DNA from: DATEPR01 sp963780635
GTDB lineage: Bacteria; Actinomycetota; Actinomycetes; Mycobacteriales; Pseudonocardiaceae
NCBI GenBank assembly: GCA_963780635.1
Contig: CAWACW010000024.1
Location: forward strand, 199,828 to 263,827
Direction of reading: 5' to 3'
Length of the DNA: 64,000 nucleotides
Position numbers and translations under genes: made by a program. Below the pieces are notes generated by a model. The model searched no databases. It saw nothing but the letters and a program-made list of their open reading frames with translations, and was not told the origin of the DNA. The stretch's first letter is position 1; each line of letters starts with the position of its first letter. This document shows positions 53,005 through 61,169 of the stretch, in pieces.

Positions 53005-53691
53005 GTGGCGGACAACGTGAACGAGACCGCGACCGGCCCGGAGCAGGACACGGCCGGTGCTGACTCCACGCCTCCCGAGCAGAAACCCGCTGGTGGACGC
53101 GGGTCCGGCCGCGGCAGGTCCGGTATGCGGGACATGTTTCTGTCCATGATCGTGCTGGCCATCGGTGTCCTCGTGCTGGCCGGCATCACGAAGGGTTGCT
53201 CGTTCAGCCCCGGCGGTCCGTCCACCGATGCCTCGGCCTTGCCGACCGTCGACGCCACCGCCGAACTGCAGGCGGCCGCCGGCCAGATCAAGTTCCCCCT
53301 CCGCCAGCCTCAGTTGCCTGCCGGGTGGCGGACCAACTCGGACTCTGTCGACTCACTCGGACCCAACGGCAGCGACCAGGCCGTGCGGATCGGCTGGATC
53401 ACGCCCTCGGGTAGTTACCTGCAGGTTTCGCAGTCCAACGCGAGCGCTGCGGACCTCGTCCGGGCCGCGTCCGGGGCCGACAGCAACACCCCGCTGCGAC
53501 CGACCGGCAGCCAGGTGGTCAACAGCGCTGAGTGGACGGTCTACCCAGGGATCCGTGCCGAGTCGTCCTGGGTGCTCGACCTCGGCCCGGAACGGCTGTT
53601 CATCACCGGCAACGGCACCACGGCCGAATTCCGCACGCTCGCCGTCGCCACGATGACCGGACCGAAGGTGGCCGCGGAGGGCGGACCGTGA
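53005..53691 (+). CDS. DUF4245 membrane-anchored protein (Rv1100-like)
   Basis: A 228-aa protein: disordered Gly/Pro/Arg-rich cytoplasmic start (~1-40), one membrane helix (~45-63) and a ~150-residue exterior domain (PQLPAGWRTNS..., TPSGSYLQVSQS). It lies in the Rv1100 position opposite glpX. GTG 53005 follows GACGAT by six bases, so it may be leaderless. Function is unknown. Confidence 0.85.
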   Translation: MADNVNETATGPEQDTAGADSTPPEQKPAGGRGSGRGRSGMRDMFLSMIVLAIGVLVLAGITKGCSFSPGGPSTDASALPTVDATAELQAAAGQIKFPLRQPQLPAGWRTNSDSVDSLGPNGSDQAVRIGWITPSGSYLQVSQSNASAADLVRAASGADSNTPLRPTGSQVVNSAEWTVYPGIRAESSWVLDLGPERLFITGNGTTAEFRTLAVATMTGPKVAAEGGP

Positions 53692-53695
53692 CCGG

Positions 53696-53947
53696 TCACT
53701 GACCGTTGCCGGACCCCCCGGCCTCCGCCGACTCGACGCGCGCGAGGGCCGACTCGACCCGCTCCCGGGCACCGGCCAGGTGGCGTTCACACACCGTGGC
53801 CAGGGCTTCGCCGCGTTCCCAGAGCCCCAGCGAGTCCTCCAGCGAGAGGCCGCCTGCCTCAAGCCTGCGGACGACCTCGACCAGTTCGTCCCTGGCCGCC
53901 TCGTAGCCCAACTCGGCCACGCCGGCGAACCTGCCGCTGTCCGACAA
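53696..53947 (-). CDS. xseB: exodeoxyribonuclease VII small subunit
   Basis: The small helical subunit that partners XseA, 83 aa. LGYEAARDELVEVVRRLEAGGLSLEDSLGLWERGE is the family core. No ATG or GTG is well placed. I chose TTG 53947, four bases after GGGAGG; the start remains uncertain. It ends five bases from the convergent DUF4245 stop. Confidence 0.88.
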   Translation of the reverse strand: MSDSGRFAGVAELGYEAARDELVEVVRRLEAGGLSLEDSLGLWERGEALATVCERHLAGARERVESALARVESAEAGGSGNGQ

Positions 53948-53991
53948 CCGTCCTCCCACCTGACTGAAATTCGTGTGTCGCTCGACCGCGA

Positions 53992-54438
53992 CTATGCCGG
54001 ACTGCTGGTCCGGCTTCGCAGGCTGGCCACCGCGGTGGCCACAGCCTGGTCGTAGCCGGCGCACGCCTCCGCGAACTCGGCGCCGTCGCCTTCCCGGACC
54101 GCGTCGGTGATGCGAGCCTCGGCGTCGGTCACGCGTCCGCGGTGCGGTGATTGCGGCCCGTACCAGCAGCGGGTCCCCAGATACAGCGACGTCGCCTCTG
54201 TCAGCTCGTGCAGCTTGGCCGGCAGTACCCGCCGTGCCGAGGTCTGGCACCCGGCCAGCAACGCCGTCCAGCAATCCGCGGCGGCGGCATCAGCGGCCTC
54301 GGCATGCCTGCGGACGACCTGCGCGCGGGCAACCACCGGTGGCTCGACCGGTGCTGTCACCGCGGTGCGGGCTGCGGTGACGGCCATCGGCAGGAACGTG
54401 GGTTCACCGACCGGGTGCACCGGCGTGTGCCTCGTCAT
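53992..54438 (-). CDS. unknown protein encoded between xseA and xseB
   Basis: A 148-aa soluble, Ala-rich helical protein with three Cys residues (DCWTALLAGCQT and TRCWYG). Its ATG overlaps the xseA stop (ATGA), so it is cotranslated with xseA, and xseB follows 44 bp later. xseA and xseB are usually adjacent in this gene order; an intervening gene is unusual. I recognise no family. Confidence 0.7.
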   Translation of the reverse strand: MTRHTPVHPVGEPTFLPMAVTAARTAVTAPVEPPVVARAQVVRRHAEAADAAAADCWTALLAGCQTSARRVLPAKLHELTEATSLYLGTRCWYGPQSPHRGRVTDAEARITDAVREGDGAEFAEACAGYDQAVATAVASLRSRTSSPA

Positions 54439-55796
54439 GTCCCACTCCCGCTCTCCGTCGCAGGCCCGTCAGCGGCCGGCCGGGTGGCGTCGGTCGCCAC
54501 GTCGGACACGACCGCGTGCGCCGCGCCATCCGCTACCCGCAGGCGGACTTTCGTCCCGGGGCTCAGCTGGCTCACCGACCGCACGATCCGGTCACCGCCC
54601 TGTCCTGACTCGTCCGGTTGCCCGGCGTCGTCCTCGCCGAGTACCTGTAGGACGGCATACCCCCTGGCAAGGGTTGCCGCCGGACCCAACGTCGTCAGCC
54701 TGGACCTGGTGGCGTTCAGCGCCGTGTGCTCGCTGGTGAGGACGGACAGCATCGCACGACGGGAGCGTTCCCGCAGCGTATTGATGTCGTCGGCCCGCCG
54801 AGCCAACGGTGTCAGCGGATCGGCGAGCACCGGCCGGCTGCGCAGCGACGTCAGGAGTTGACGCTCCCGGTCCACCCAGCCATGCAGTGCGCGCCGAGCG
54901 CGGTCACGCATCGTGGCGATTCGCGTGGCCTCCTCGGCGACGTCCGGGACGACGCGCTTACCGGCATCCGTGGGCGTCGAACACCGCAGGTCGGCGACGT
55001 GGTCGACCAGGGGAGTGTCCGGTTCGTGGCCGATCGCGCTGACCACCGGCGTCCGGCACGCGGCGACCGCCCGGCACAGCGCCTCGTCGGAGAACGGCAA
55101 CAGGTCCTCGACGCTGCCACCGCCCCTGGCCAGCACGATGACGTCGACGTTCGGGTCGCGGTCGAGGATGCCGAGCCCGTCCATGATCTCCGGCACGGCG
55201 AGCACCCCCTGCACGGCCACGTTGATCACACGGAATCGCACGGCAGGCCAGCGAGCCGTGGCGTTGGTGATGACGTCGTGCTCGGCTGCGGACGCGCGGC
55301 CGGTGACGAGGCCGACCGTGCGCGGCAGGAACGGCAGCGGGCGCTTGCGGGCGGGGTCGAACATGCCTTCGGCGGACAGTAGCCGACGCAACCGCTCGAT
55401 CCGGGCCAGCAACTGCCCGATGCCGACCGCGCGGATCTCGTCCACCCGCAGGCTCAGGGTGCCGCGGCTGAGATAGAACGTGGGGCGGCCGTGCACGATC
55501 ACCCGGCTGCCCTCGGTGAGCGGCGGATCGGTGGCGCGCAGCATCGTGGTCGGACACGTGAGGGTGATCGACACTTCGGCGGCCGGGTCGCGGAGAGTGA
55601 CGAAAGCCGTGGACGTGCCGGGTCGCGCCGAGATCTGGGTGATCTGGCCCTCTACCCAGACGGCGCCGAGCTTGCTGATCCACTCGGCGATCTTGCGGGC
55701 GACGGTGCGAACCGGCCACGGGTTCTCCGCGGTGGTCGGTCCGGCGGTGACCGATCCGCCGTCACCGGGTTCCGGGGTGGCGGGGCCAGCGGTCAC
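54435..55796 (-). CDS. xseA: exodeoxyribonuclease VII large subunit
   Basis: The catalytic subunit of a single-strand DNA exonuclease, 453 aa. An N-terminal OB fold (~35-125) precedes the nuclease core with GLVTGRASAAEHD, the ARGGGSVEDLLPF block and SAIGHEPDTPL. A coiled-coil region and C-terminal tail follow. The GTG at 55796 overlaps the upstream gene's stop (GTGA). Confidence 0.95.
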   Translation of the reverse strand: MTAGPATPEPGDGGSVTAGPTTAENPWPVRTVARKIAEWISKLGAVWVEGQITQISARPGTSTAFVTLRDPAAEVSITLTCPTTMLRATDPPLTEGSRVIVHGRPTFYLSRGTLSLRVDEIRAVGIGQLLARIERLRRLLSAEGMFDPARKRPLPFLPRTVGLVTGRASAAEHDVITNATARWPAVRFRVINVAVQGVLAVPEIMDGLGILDRDPNVDVIVLARGGGSVEDLLPFSDEALCRAVAACRTPVVSAIGHEPDTPLVDHVADLRCSTPTDAGKRVVPDVAEEATRIATMRDRARRALHGWVDRERQLLTSLRSRPVLADPLTPLARRADDINTLRERSRRAMLSVLTSEHTALNATRSRLTTLGPAATLARGYAVLQVLGEDDAGQPDESGQGGDRIVRSVSQLSPGTKVRLRVADGAAHAVVSDVATDATRPAADGPATESGSGT

Positions 55797-56431
55797 TGCT
55801 GTTCGCGCAGGGTGGTGATGCGCCGGGTGAGCATGCTGACGAACGAGGGCCGGTCCTCGTGTGCCTGCTCGAACTCGACCAGCTCCGTGAGCTGATCGAT
55901 CGTCAGGCGACGCATCCGGGCCCTGACCTGCGGCAGTGTCAGCTCGGCGTAGTTGGGCAGCGCGCTCGGCTCGACGTCGTCCTCGGCGGTGTCGTCGGGC
56001 ACTGCAATGTCGTCGGGCACGGCGGTCTCGTCGGGCACGGTGTTGTCCAGCTCGTGCAGCATGGCCCGCTCCTCAGCGGCCCAAGGGTCGGCACCGGCGA
56101 CGGGCTCACCGTTGGCGACCAGGTCCTCCTCGTCGTCCGCGGCGGCGTCGAAGGCCGAGCGCCGGACGGAACCGGTGCCGTTCGTCGAGCCGTCCTCGTC
56201 GAAGGTCGCCCACGACGGCGACTCCTCGGCGGGCCGCAGCGTGGACAGCGCATCGTCGCCCTTGATCGCCAACTCTGTCACCTGCTGCTGCACGCGCATC
56301 GACAGCTGCAGGGCTTGGCTCACCATCGTGACCGGTAGCCCGGCCAGCTTTTCCGGCAGGTGACGGGCCCGGTCGACGGCGGTGACCGCGAGGCCGGCCG
56401 CGACCCGAACCGGCAGCGGTAGTGGCTTCAT
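55793..56431 (-). CDS. lipid-droplet-associated-type protein (Rv1109c-like)
   Basis: A 212-aa protein of the same length as Rv1109c. The N-terminal ~70 residues are amphipathic and hydrophobic (PLPVRVAAGLAVTAVDRAR, LAGLPVTMVSQALQL), suited to lipid-surface binding. The middle is acidic and disordered with DETAVPDDIAVPDDTA repeats. The C-terminal block YAELTLPQVRARMRRLTIDQLTELVEFEQ is a helical domain shared by related actinobacterial proteins. It is translationally coupled to xseA and divergent from ispH. Confidence 0.8.
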   Translation of the reverse strand: MKPLPLPVRVAAGLAVTAVDRARHLPEKLAGLPVTMVSQALQLSMRVQQQVTELAIKGDDALSTLRPAEESPSWATFDEDGSTNGTGSVRRSAFDAAADDEEDLVANGEPVAGADPWAAEERAMLHELDNTVPDETAVPDDIAVPDDTAEDDVEPSALPNYAELTLPQVRARMRRLTIDQLTELVEFEQAHEDRPSFVSMLTRRITTLREQQ

Positions 56432-56539
56432 GTGCACAGACTGCCGCAGACCAGCCCTCCTGCACAGCGGGACCCTCGGACGGGTAGGGGAGGTGACGCG
56501 GGACACCCGTGGGGCCGCTGCGAGGAGAGGCGTCGCCCG

Positions 56540-56552
56540 TAGGCTGGGGGCC
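56540..56552 (+). promoter_or_regulatory. TAGGCT -10 box, leaderless ispH start
   Basis: TAGGCT (56540-56545) ends seven bases before the ispH ATG. Confidence 0.5.
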
Positions 56553-57353
56553 ATGACCGCTTCGACCCCGGTGACCGAGCACGGCGACAACGGGCAGGCA
56601 GACGGGAACCGGCCCCGGCGGGTGCTGGTGGCCAAACCCCGTGGCTACTGCGCTGGTGTGGACCGTGCCGTCGTGACTGTGGAGAAGGCCCTGGAGAAGT
56701 ACGGGGCGCCGGTGTACGTGCGCAAGGAGATCGTGCACAACCGGTACGTCGTGGACCGGCTGTCCGAGCGTGGCGCGATCTTCGTCGACGAGACCGACGA
56801 GGTGCCCGAGGGCGCGCTCGTGGTGTTCTCGGCGCACGGCATCTCACCGGAGGTGCGCGACCAGGCGGTCGACCGCCAGCTGCGCACGATCGACGCGACC
56901 TGCCCCCTGGTGACCAAGGTCCACCAGGAAGTGAAGCGGTTCGCCCGCGAGGACTACGACATCCTGCTGATCGGCCACGCGGGCCACGAGGAGGTCGACG
57001 GCACCACCGGCGAGGCCCCCGAGCGGGTCCAGCTGGTCGACAAGGCCGAGGACGTGGCGCAGGTCGAGGTGCGCGACCCGTCGAAGGTCGTCTGGCTGTC
57101 CCAGACCACCCTGTCGGTCGACGAGACCATGGAGCGGGTGAACCAGCTGCGCGAGAAGTTCCCCACGCTGCAGAGCCCGCCCAGCGACGACATCTGCTAC
57201 GCCACCCAGAACCGCCAGGTCGCGGTCAAGGCGATGGCCCCGGAGTGCGACCTGGTGCTGGTCGTCGGCTCGCAGAACTCGTCCAACTCGAAGCGGCTGG
57301 TCGAGGTGGCTCTGCAGAGCGGTGCCAGGAGTTCCTACCTGATCGACTACGCG
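56553..57353 (+). pseudogene. ispH: ispH, truncated at a sequence junction
   Basis: 4-hydroxy-3-methylbut-2-enyl diphosphate reductase, last step of the MEP pathway. The iron-sulfur cysteines C33 (RGYCAGVDRA), C117 (DATCPLVTK) and C215 (DDICYATQN) and histidines H62, H95 and H124 are all present. Homology stops after SYLIDYA (residue 267). About 60 C-terminal residues are missing. From 57354 the frame continues only as antisense of a deacetylase gene to 57899. The missing part includes the end of the third domain, so this copy should not work. ispH is normally essential and single-copy, which suggests a misjoin. Confidence 0.9.
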
Positions 57354-58029
57354 ACGGGACCGCTCGAACCGGGCCCGGTCCAACGATCCGGCCTCGTCCA
57401 ATCCCGTGTAGTTGTCGGTGGTGAGCAGGCCGGCCTGCCCGACCCGCCGGCGCAGCCGATCGGAGAGCCGGTTGACCCCGAACCCGATCGGCAGTGTGCG
57501 CTGGCTCCTCGGAGTTCGCACGGCCCTGATGTCGTGCTGCCCGGCCAGCTCGACCAGGATCCGGCCAACCGCCGGCCAGAGGTGGGTGTGCTGATGGGTA
57601 TCCAGATGCGAGACGGTGATGCCGGCGGACCGGATCCGCTCCAGCTGGGCGGCGAACTCCCGTCGAACGTCGTCCGGATCCAACCGGCCGAGCAGGCCGC
57701 GCAGGATCACGCGTCCGATAGGACAGCGGCAGCGCGCCGCGGGCGTCCACCAGGGTGGGGATCTCGCGGGCGGTCAGCAGCGGTGGATCCTCCCCGACGA
57801 TGGCCAGATGCGCACCGACGTCGAGGCCGGGGTTGTCCAGCAGCATCCGCACGGCATCGTCGAAGGACCGGCCGACCGCCAGCAGCGACGTCGAGGTGAC
57901 GATGCCCTGCCGATGGCCGCGCAACACCGCGCGGTTCACCCCGTCCGTCAGCCCGAGATCGTCGGCCGAGACGATCAGCAGACCCGTCCCGGCTTGCCCG
58001 GTACGGTCCGGTGGCTGGTCCCGTCACGG
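57354..58029 (-). pseudogene. YdjC/ChbG-like polysaccharide deacetylase, truncated and frameshifted
   Basis: Pieces in different frames rebuild one carbohydrate deacetylase. LLIVSADDLGLTDGVNRAV (metal-binding Asp pair) and GIVTSTSLLAV come first, then LDVGAHLAI and, in another frame, SHLDTHQHTHLWP and RTPRSQ. A shift near 57715 separates the halves, and another near 57990 separates the likely GTG start at 58027 from the SADD block. The 3' end is cut at 57354, where ispH begins on the other strand. Neighbouring glycosyltransferase genes suggest a glycan or lipid-glycan pathway. Confidence 0.8.
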
Positions 58030-58776
58030 TTGCGGAGCCGCCGGCAGCGACTTCAGGTCGCCGCGCAACCGGGTCATCTCGCCGAGCATTTTCCTGATCA
58101 CCGCGGGCGAGGACAGGGTGGACACGCCCCGGGTGCGGGGGAAGTAGTCGACGCCGATCTGCACGATCGAGAAGCCCGCCTTCTGCGCCCTGATCACCAG
58201 TTCGGCGTCGATGAACGACCCCTCGCTGGACAGCTGCACCTGATCGAGCACCGAGCGCCGGCAGAGTTTGAACGCGAAGTTGATGTCCCGCAGCCGCGTC
58301 CCGAAGGCCAGCTGGATGAGCCAGTTGTAGACCCAGGAGTAGATCGCCCGGCGCGGCCCCTCGCCCGTCCGGTCGAACCGGTAGGCGCTGACGATGTCCG
58401 CCTCGTAGGTCCGCATCACCCGAACCGCCCGGACCAACTCGATCATCTCGAACGGCAGGTCGGCATCGGTGTACAGCACGAGATCGCCGGTGGCGGCGGC
58501 GAAACCGCTCTTGATGCTGCCGCCGAGCTTCCGGTTCCTCTCATGCGTGACGACCCTGACGTGGCTGTCGGAATCGGCCAGCTCCGCCGCGTATTCGCCG
58601 GTTCGGTCGGTCGATGCGTCATTGATGATGATCAGCTCGTAGTCGCCGATTTCCTTGTCCTCGACCAGCTGCTCGCAGATCTCGGTGGCCGCCCGGACCG
58701 CCCGATGGATGTACAGCTCCTCGTTCCACATCGGGAAGAAGATCGACAACTTCTCGAACCGTTCGGGCTTCATCAT
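58024..58776 (-). CDS. family 2 glycosyltransferase (DPM/polyprenol-P sugar transferase type)
   Basis: The one clearly intact small gene of the right segment, 250 aa. The GT-A fold shows FFPMWNEE, IINDASTDRTG, and the metal motif YTDADLPFEM; NFAFKLCRR follows. No C-terminal membrane helices are present, so it is the soluble catalytic type making a polyprenyl-linked sugar. It overlaps the deacetylase start and lies just downstream of the mannosyltransferase gene, which could use its product. Confidence 0.87.
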   Translation of the reverse strand: MMKPERFEKLSIFFPMWNEELYIHRAVRAATEICEQLVEDKEIGDYELIIINDASTDRTGEYAAELADSDSHVRVVTHERNRKLGGSIKSGFAAATGDLVLYTDADLPFEMIELVRAVRVMRTYEADIVSAYRFDRTGEGPRRAIYSWVYNWLIQLAFGTRLRDINFAFKLCRRSVLDQVQLSSEGSFIDAELVIRAQKAGFSIVQIGVDYFPRTRGVSTLSSPAVIRKMLGEMTRLRGDLKSLPAAPQP

Positions 58777-58815
58777 TCGTTCCGCACGCCGTGCCGCCTT
58801 GTCCTGTCAGCTCGG

Positions 58816-60070
58816 TCATGACACCGCCACCCCCATCGAGAAGGCCAGCGTGGCGACCAGCAACCCCACGCCCGAGGAGCGAAAGTACAAGGGGGCGCAA
58901 CCACTTCTGCCGGCGGGTGGCCAGGAACTCACCGGCCGCGGCGATCACCGGGAAGGCGGCCAGGACATACCGTCCGGTGCCCATGAAATCCTTGGTCCCG
59001 ATGATCGGAATCGCCAGCACCACAATCGAGTAGGCAAGGTAGCCCCAGCCGAACAGCCGGAACACCCGCGGCAGCAGCAGCACCGCGAACAGGCACATGA
59101 TCGCCTGCGCGGTCAGCCTGATCGCGACGTCGACCGGCCCGAACAGCACCGTGCCGATGTAGACGATCTTGAACCAGGTGTGCGGCCCGCCCCGTTGGTA
59201 CCAGCCGGGCGCCTCCTGCACGGTGGCGAAGGCGAACGGATCGCCGAATTGCACCCACAGGTAGATGCACCAGGCGGCCAGGCCGAGTCCGGACACCAGC
59301 ACGCCGGCCTCGCGCCAGCGAACGGCCGGTACCGCCCTGAGCAGATCCCGCCAGCCCGGCCGAGTGGTCAGCGGTAAATCGTCATTCGGTTGACCGTGAT
59401 CGATCGTGTCGACCGGGATGGGCGGTCCGGCGACGGCCGATCCCGACGGTTCGATGTGCGCCGGAAGGGCCGGGCTGTTCAACCGGGCCTCCGCCCGCAT
59501 CTCCAGCATCCGCACCACCAGCCCGACGGCCACCGCGACGCCGACCGGCCGACCGGCGGTCGCCAGCGCACCGACCAGGCCGGCCAGCCAGTAGTAGCGC
59601 CGCTCCAGCAGCACGAAGGACCCGATGGCGGTCAGGACGAACATCGAATCGGAGTACATGGCGCCGTACAGGAAGAACGCGTACGGGTACAGCAGCAGGA
59701 TCGCGATGGCGGTGAGCGCACCGCCCCGCGGCAACCTGCGCCAGACCCAGTGCGCGAACAGCACCGCCGCGCCCGCGCCGAACAGCACGCCGAGCAGCGA
59801 GCCGGCGATCTGGTAATCGCCCCCGATCAGATCGCCGAACCCGCGCACGGTCAGCGGGTAGCTCGGAAAGAACGCGATCGAGGACTGCTGGCCGGGGTTG
59901 TAGAAGTAGCCGTAGGTGGCGATGCCGTAGTACCAGCCCGAATCACCTTCGGACCAGCCGTCGAGCCAGATCGGGCCGTCCAGATAGGGCAGCGACGGGC
60001 CGGCAATCTCCGACCCGATGGTGACGATGCCGGTCAGGATTGCGGCTATCCCGGCGAAGGCGCCGAGCAC
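58816..60070 (-). CDS. membrane mannosyltransferase-like protein (PIG-V type), frameshifted
   Basis: A polytopic glycosyltransferase of the C fold. DGWSEGDSGWYYGIATYGY (~37-55) fits the loop-1 acidic motif, followed by AFFPSYPL and ten or so helices. The given frame runs on into the GT2 gene. A one-base shift in the G-run near 58865 restores a hydrophobic end, LLVATLAFSMGVAVS, and a stop at 58816-58818. At the 5' end a GTG at 60145 with AGGAGG six bases upstream looks like the true start, but needs another shift near 60085. It probably adds a sugar from a polyprenyl donor to an exported glycan or lipid. Confidence 0.75.
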
Positions 60071-60175
60071 CCACCAGAGCGGCGCCCGACCGGACGGCTG
60101 ACGCCGTGGGCACGCACGTCGGGGACGGCTGCGCGCACGGCTAGCCTCCTGCTGCGTACCTCGGACGGGTGAGTT

Positions 60176-60215
60176 GCGGGGTTAGCCTACCGATGAATTC
60201 CCCGGCTAACCCCGC
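60176..60215. promoter_or_regulatory. 12-bp perfect inverted repeat in a divergent promoter
   Basis: GCGGGGTTAGCC and its complement flank 16 bp, between the mannosyltransferase and transporter starts. Operator or stem-loop. Confidence 0.5.
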
Positions 60216-60245
60216 CGCCGCGCGACCCCAGGAAGGAGCCTGCAG

Positions 60246-61121
60246 ATGAACCTGGCACTGCTGGCGGTGGCAGCGGCGGCGCTCTGCTCGGGCAGCGCGG
60301 CCGTGCTGCAGGCCTCCGCGGTCAGTCGGCTGCCGACCGCCGACTCGGTCAACGCGGGATTCGTGGTCCGGCTCGCCCGCAGCCCGCGCTATCTGCTCGC
60401 CCTGGTGTTGGTCGCCTGCGGTTTCGGGTTGTCGATCCTGGCTCTGCGGACGCTGCCGTTGTTCGTCGTGCAGGCCGGGCGCGCCTCCAGCCTCGGCATC
60501 ACGGCCGTGTTGTCGGTGCTGCTGCTGCGGGTCAGGTTGCGGTGGCCCGAGGTGGTCGCGGTGGTCGCGATCGGGGCCGGTCTGGTGGTGGTTGCACTGA
60601 CCGCCGGCCCGCAGGCGACGCGCCGACGTCGGGCCGGCCGCCCGGTTCGCCCTGCTCGGCGCCGTCGTGCTGGTGGCGCTGTGCGCCGCCGCGGCGCTGA
60701 AGATTCCGCAACCCGGCACGGTCCGGACTGGTTGCTGGCCGTGCTGGCCGGCTGCTGCTTCGGGCTGCTCGCCGTGGGCGCCCGGCTGCTGCGGAGCTTC
60801 TCCCCGACGGTGCTGATCGCCGACCCGTCGGCCTGGGCGATGGGCGGTGCCGGCGTGCTCGGCCTGCTGCTCGGTGCCCTGGCCCTGCAGCGTGCCTCGG
60901 TGGTGTCGGTGACGTCGGCGACTGGTGGCCACCGAGACCGTCCTCGGCGCGGTCCTCGGGATGATCGTCTGCGGTGACCGGCCGGCGGACTGGTCTGGCT
61001 CGTGCCCGCCGTCGGCGGGTTCCTGCTGGTGCTGGCCGGCGCATTGGCGCTGGCCCGATTCGGCGCACCGGAGAAGGACGCCGACGGGCACGAAGAAACG
61101 GCCACCCTGCCGATCGGCTGA
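60246..61121 (+). pseudogene. DMT/EamA-like multidrug transporter, four apparent frameshifts
   Basis: A ten-helix transporter. The first frame gives five helices (MNLALLAVAAAALCSG..., LRWPEVVAVVAIGAGL). A second frame gives RFALLGAVVLVALCAAAAL, the first frame returns with LLAVLAGCCFGLLAVGARLL, then ATETVLGAVLGMIVCGDRP and finally LVWLVPAVGGFLLVLAGAL to a stop at 61119-61121. Shifts fall near 60620, 60722, 60922 and 60985. AGGAAGGAG precedes the ATG. The ordered pieces argue for an intact gene with sequence errors rather than old decay. Confidence 0.75.
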
Positions 61122-61169
61122 TCAGCGCGATCGACAGCAGGGTGGCCGTTCGCTCGCTGGTGCGACGGA

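Noticed and set aside
57354..57899. C-terminal extension of IspH beyond residue 267
   Set aside because: It is the antisense of the deacetylase coding sequence and bears no IspH resemblance.
58619..58815. Extended C-terminus of the mannosyltransferase overlapping the GT2 gene
   Set aside because: It appears only after a frameshift near 58865; the alternate frame ends properly at 58816.
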